Origin: Betaproteobacteria bacterium
Lineage (GTDB): Bacteria; Pseudomonadota; Gammaproteobacteria; Burkholderiales; Burkholderiaceae_E
Length of the DNA: 64,000 nucleotides
Assembly: GCA_016868375.1 (NCBI GenBank)
Contig: VGHA01000001.1
Coordinates: 22,686-86,685 of the forward strand
Reading direction: 5' to 3'
Shown: in pieces, positions 61,525 through 64,000 of the stretch
How positions within the stretch are numbered: position 1 is the first letter of the stretch
Layout of the letters: each line of letters starts with the position of its first letter
Position numbers and translations under genes: made by a program
Notes under the pieces: generated by a model
Databases searched by the model: none
What the model was told of the DNA's origin: nothing
What the model saw: the letters and a program-made list of their open reading frames with translations, nothing else

Positions 61525-64000
61525 TCAGATCACGTATTGGTACGTTACGGGCAGCGATAGCGCGCCACGCGTATCCTCGACCACGTACTGCAACGCCACC
61601 GCCGTGTTCGAGGAAGAGGTTGGAACGAACTGCAGGTCTTCGAGGTCAAGCGCAGGCGTGGACTGCCCACCGAAAGGAACGAACTTACGCTCTCCATTGG
61701 CAAAGACGTTGCTTCCAAGCCTCAAATCACCACCCGTTAACGGATCGGTTACCCATACGCCCTTAACACCATCATTGTCAGCGTCGGAGACTGTTCCGGC
61801 TCGGAGGAACTTGCCGAAGTTGAAGACTGAGCTGGACACAAACCCCTGCTTCGACGCTGGCACCGCCAAACTCACGGGCGGCGCTACATCTGCCGATACC
61901 TGAATTGACTGAAGCGGACGATCGAATTCATCGAGAAGACCCAACGCTGGTGGCAGGTCAACCCTCACCTTGATGACGCCCTGATCGCTGAACAGCGCAC
62001 GACTTGCAAGGCTGGTCATCATGCCCACATCAACCTGATCATTGCGCAAATCGTTGATCAGGTCCGAGAGCTTATCGCCCGCCCCAAGATACTGGCCGAT
62101 GTTGAATGCATTGTTCGCGATCTCGAGAACGTTTGCCAGCGAACGCCCAGAGATTCGACCATCAACGGTAACCGAGTCCTGGATAAGGTTCGCAAGGGAT
62201 GCGGCTGAAAGCGTGCTGCCGAGCAGGCTTACCAGCGAATCATTACCCTGCAACACACCACCCAAAACAACCACCGCCTGCGCAACATCTAGCAGCTCAC
62301 CGACGGAAAGATTTCCAAGCGAGGATGACGAACTGGGAAGCGTAATTGCCGTCGTGGACTTGCTCAGGATCTGATTCATCGTCAGATCGCCGTAGAAATT
62401 ACCGACGATGTCAGACGACAGACGCAACACCTCGGGAACCGTGTAGCCACCAAAACTCTGTTTCGTCATGGTGCTCAGGGTTGACAACGACATTGACCCC
62501 ATCTGGCTCGAGGCCATCATATCGAGCAGCTGGGGAATGGTCTTGTTGCTGAGTGAACCCTGATACGCCACACCATTGGTTGACAGCAGGCCCCGAACGA
62601 GCGATTCCATGCGATCAAGCAGCTGGTATTCGGGTTGAGTATCCGCAAGGGCATCTTTCAATGAGCCTAAGGTGCCACGGAGGCTGGGCGGAAGTTGAAC
62701 CGCATCCCGCAGAACTGTCAGTACCTCGCCAACCGAGTCAATCTCGGCGGGCAATCCGAGCACCTTCACGCCCAGCCCGATGACCGACGAGAGTGTCGAA
62801 CTTCCCATCGCTTCGGGCAGCACCAGCTTGGCGCCCAGCGACAGCGCCCGGTCGAACTTCATGGTGCTGAGGCTGGGAGGAACGGTGACCGTGTTCTGAA
62901 GCAGGTCGATCATGCGTCCGAGTGTGGTGTTGCGCATCTCGGAAGGCACCGCCGCGGTATCCCGGACCAGCGTTACCAGCTCGCCTAAGGACTTGTCGGC
63001 CAGCGCGGACACTGCGATTGCGCCTGCAAAGGCGAGCGTCCCGCCTTGGCCCAGCGAGGCCAAGGCTACTTTGTCGTTCTCTGACTTATCAAGAAGACTA
63101 TCGAGCTTCATCGCCAGTTGAGCTGGGCTCGAATTGCTCTGTAACAGGCTGAACAAGTCGGAATCGAGGTTCGCGGCGCGCAGCGTGCCCAAGGCCATGT
63201 CGCCGGCCGACAGCTGAAGAAGTGTCTGCTGCACGGGGAGGGAAAGTGAGACGACCGAGCCCGCCCTGGAAACCATCACATCCACGGGGAAGGAGATCCG
63301 GAGCGGCAGCGCGTCGCCTAGTCCAGCTGCCTGCATCTCCGCGCTGACCTGCAGGCGATGCGTCCCAGGCGTGACCGCACTGAGATCGCCCAAATCAAAG
63401 CCGATGATCGGTGCCTTACCTGTTGCAGGGTTCCCGTCAAACAGGCGCTGAAGGTTGATTCGCGACAGACCACCGCCGCTTGAACCTGTACTGAAATTGA
63501 GTACGTTACGGCCATCAATCGACGTAAATTCGCCTGCGACAGTTGCCATCGGACGCGCAGCGCCGGTCGGGCCAAAATCAGTCAGTCGGACCGTGTTAGA
63601 CGCCAGTTCGATCGTGTCCGCAACGTTCTGTACTCTCAACGTGTAGTCTACAAAGGTTTCCACAGAACCTTGTGGACCGACGCTGGGGTTATCCGCGTTA
63701 ACCCGGACGGTATAGCTGCTTTTGGCCTCGTAATCGGGGCTACCTCCCCGAAAGACGAGGTACGTCCCCTGCTGATCCGATACCCGGGTAAACAAGCTTG
63801 CGTCGGGCCCGCTGAGCGAATAGTTGTAAGTGCCGGCACTGGTTATGTTTGCAACCTTGACGCCCCCAGTCGGTATCTGAGCATTCTCGATAATTTGCCC
63901 GGCGTCCAGAACGTTAACGACATTGGCCGAGCTAGTAACCGTTACCGCACCAAGCGTATCCGTACCCACAGCAGCCAGCCCGAAGTCGATTCGGAGGTAG
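61525..64000 (-). CDS. Very large cadherin-like/solenoid-repeat surface protein, partial
   Basis: At least 824 residues; the frame is open to the right edge, so the N terminus and total length are unknown (the ORF-track Met is an internal GTG). The visible part starts with beta-rich cadherin-like modules (YNYSLSGPDASLFTRVSDQQG, YTVRVNADNPS). It continues with at least ten 21-23 residue repeats of the form (S/T)LGxLhxLhxxhhxLPxxLxx, for example TTLGRMIDLLQNTVTVPPSL and SVGEVLTVLRDAVQLPPSL. It ends with a second cadherin-like domain (GTVSDADNDGVKGVWV, LPVTYQYVI). A surface or secreted adhesin-like protein is the natural reading. It is coupled to the barrel candidate downstream. Confidence 0.78.
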   Translation of the reverse strand, partial: YLRIDFGLAAVGTDTLGAVTVTSSANVVNVLDAGQIIENAQIPTGGVKVANITSAGTYNYSLSGPDASLFTRVSDQQGTYLVFRGGSPDYEAKSSYTVRVNADNPSVGPQGSVETFVDYTLRVQNVADTIELASNTVRLTDFGPTGAARPMATVAGEFTSIDGRNVLNFSTGSSGGGLSRINLQRLFDGNPATGKAPIIGFDLGDLSAVTPGTHRLQVSAEMQAAGLGDALPLRISFPVDVMVSRAGSVVSLSLPVQQTLLQLSAGDMALGTLRAANLDSDLFSLLQSNSSPAQLAMKLDSLLDKSENDKVALASLGQGGTLAFAGAIAVSALADKSLGELVTLVRDTAAVPSEMRNTTLGRMIDLLQNTVTVPPSLSTMKFDRALSLGAKLVLPEAMGSSTLSSVIGLGVKVLGLPAEIDSVGEVLTVLRDAVQLPPSLRGTLGSLKDALADTQPEYQLLDRMESLVRGLLSTNGVAYQGSLSNKTIPQLLDMMASSQMGSMSLSTLSTMTKQSFGGYTVPEVLRLSSDIVGNFYGDLTMNQILSKSTTAITLPSSSSSLGNLSVGELLDVAQAVVVLGGVLQGNDSLVSLLGSTLSAASLANLIQDSVTVDGRISGRSLANVLEIANNAFNIGQYLGAGDKLSDLINDLRNDQVDVGMMTSLASRALFSDQGVIKVRVDLPPALGLLDEFDRPLQSIQVSADVAPPVSLAVPASKQGFVSSSVFNFGKFLRAGTVSDADNDGVKGVWVTDPLTGGDLRLGSNVFANGERKFVPFGGQSTPALDLEDLQFVPTSSSNTAVALQYVVEDTRGALSLPVTYQYVI

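Noticed and set aside
1-64000. Prophage, insertion sequence or CRISPR-Cas
   Set aside because: No transposase, integrase, phage structural gene or direct-repeat/spacer array was found on either strand.

Overview
The window is a high-GC chromosomal segment of a betaproteobacterium, most probably a Burkholderiales member. The evidence is a thrS-infC-rpmI-rplT-pheS-pheT-ihfA-merR-tRNA-Pro block with a typical betaproteobacterial layout, four orphan Bug/TctC-type periplasmic receptors, two complete TRAP transporters, and dense catabolic operons with short intergenic gaps. No species can be named from the sequence alone.

Layout. (1) 1-8 kb, minus strand: a catabolic operon of Rieske oxygenase alpha and beta, TRAP receptor, molybdenum hydroxylase large subunit, D-tartrate-dehydratase-like enolase-superfamily enzyme, VOC protein, and the FAD and [2Fe-2S] hydroxylase subunits; the last gene runs off the left edge. 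(2) 8.2-16.8 kb: a FlgO/TPR membrane protein; a receptor / haem-oxygenase-fold di-metal enzyme / SDR operon facing a second receptor with an NTF2-like gene; then HpaI-type aldolase, VOC protein, receptor and carboxymuconolactone-decarboxylase-like genes. (3) 16.9-24.7 kb: FAH-family hydrolase, a frameshifted glutathione transferase and a full TRAP transporter, divergent from an IclR regulator that is translationally coupled to an MhpA-like flavin hydroxylase and followed by a PhyH dioxygenase. (4) 24.7-34 kb: a six-gene minus-strand operon (Gfo/Idh/MocA oxidoreductase, DUF993 aldolase-like, TIM-barrel isomerase, OtnK, OtnC, OtnI), facing a MetE-C-like zinc methyltransferase, an epimerase-like gene and a GNAT protein. 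(5) 34-40 kb: an NMT1-like ABC receptor and permease separated by a DapA-family lyase, then a second full TRAP transporter. (6) 40-49 kb: upp, a permease remnant, tRNA-Pro(GGG) and the translation/IHF block, then tRNA-Val(GAC). (7) 49-57 kb: an iron-type ABC permease and ATPase with a SUMF1-like protein, an MFS / aminotransferase / EamA operon, and YaeQ. (8) 57-64 kb: another Bug receptor, a coiled-coil Ala-rich protein, a MraY/WecA-type glycosyl-phosphate transferase, and an outer-membrane barrel candidate next to a very large repeat-rich surface protein that runs off the right edge.

How it fits together: most of the first 40 kb looks like a mosaic for capturing (Bug, TRAP and ABC receptors) and breaking down organic acids, aromatic-type compounds and sugar acids. 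The best-defined route is the Otn branch, in which a four-carbon sugar acid is isomerised, phosphorylated and decarboxylated to DHAP; here it is joined to an oxidoreductase and a DUF993 enzyme. The second half is mostly housekeeping plus iron uptake and envelope genes. Points most worth a second look are the Otn/DUF993/MetE-like locus, the di-metal oxidase/SDR/receptor operon, the solenoid-like repeat protein, a probable AUC start in infC, and several candidate operators. No CRISPR array, insertion sequence or prophage was seen. No gene-free stretch exceeds 300 bases.
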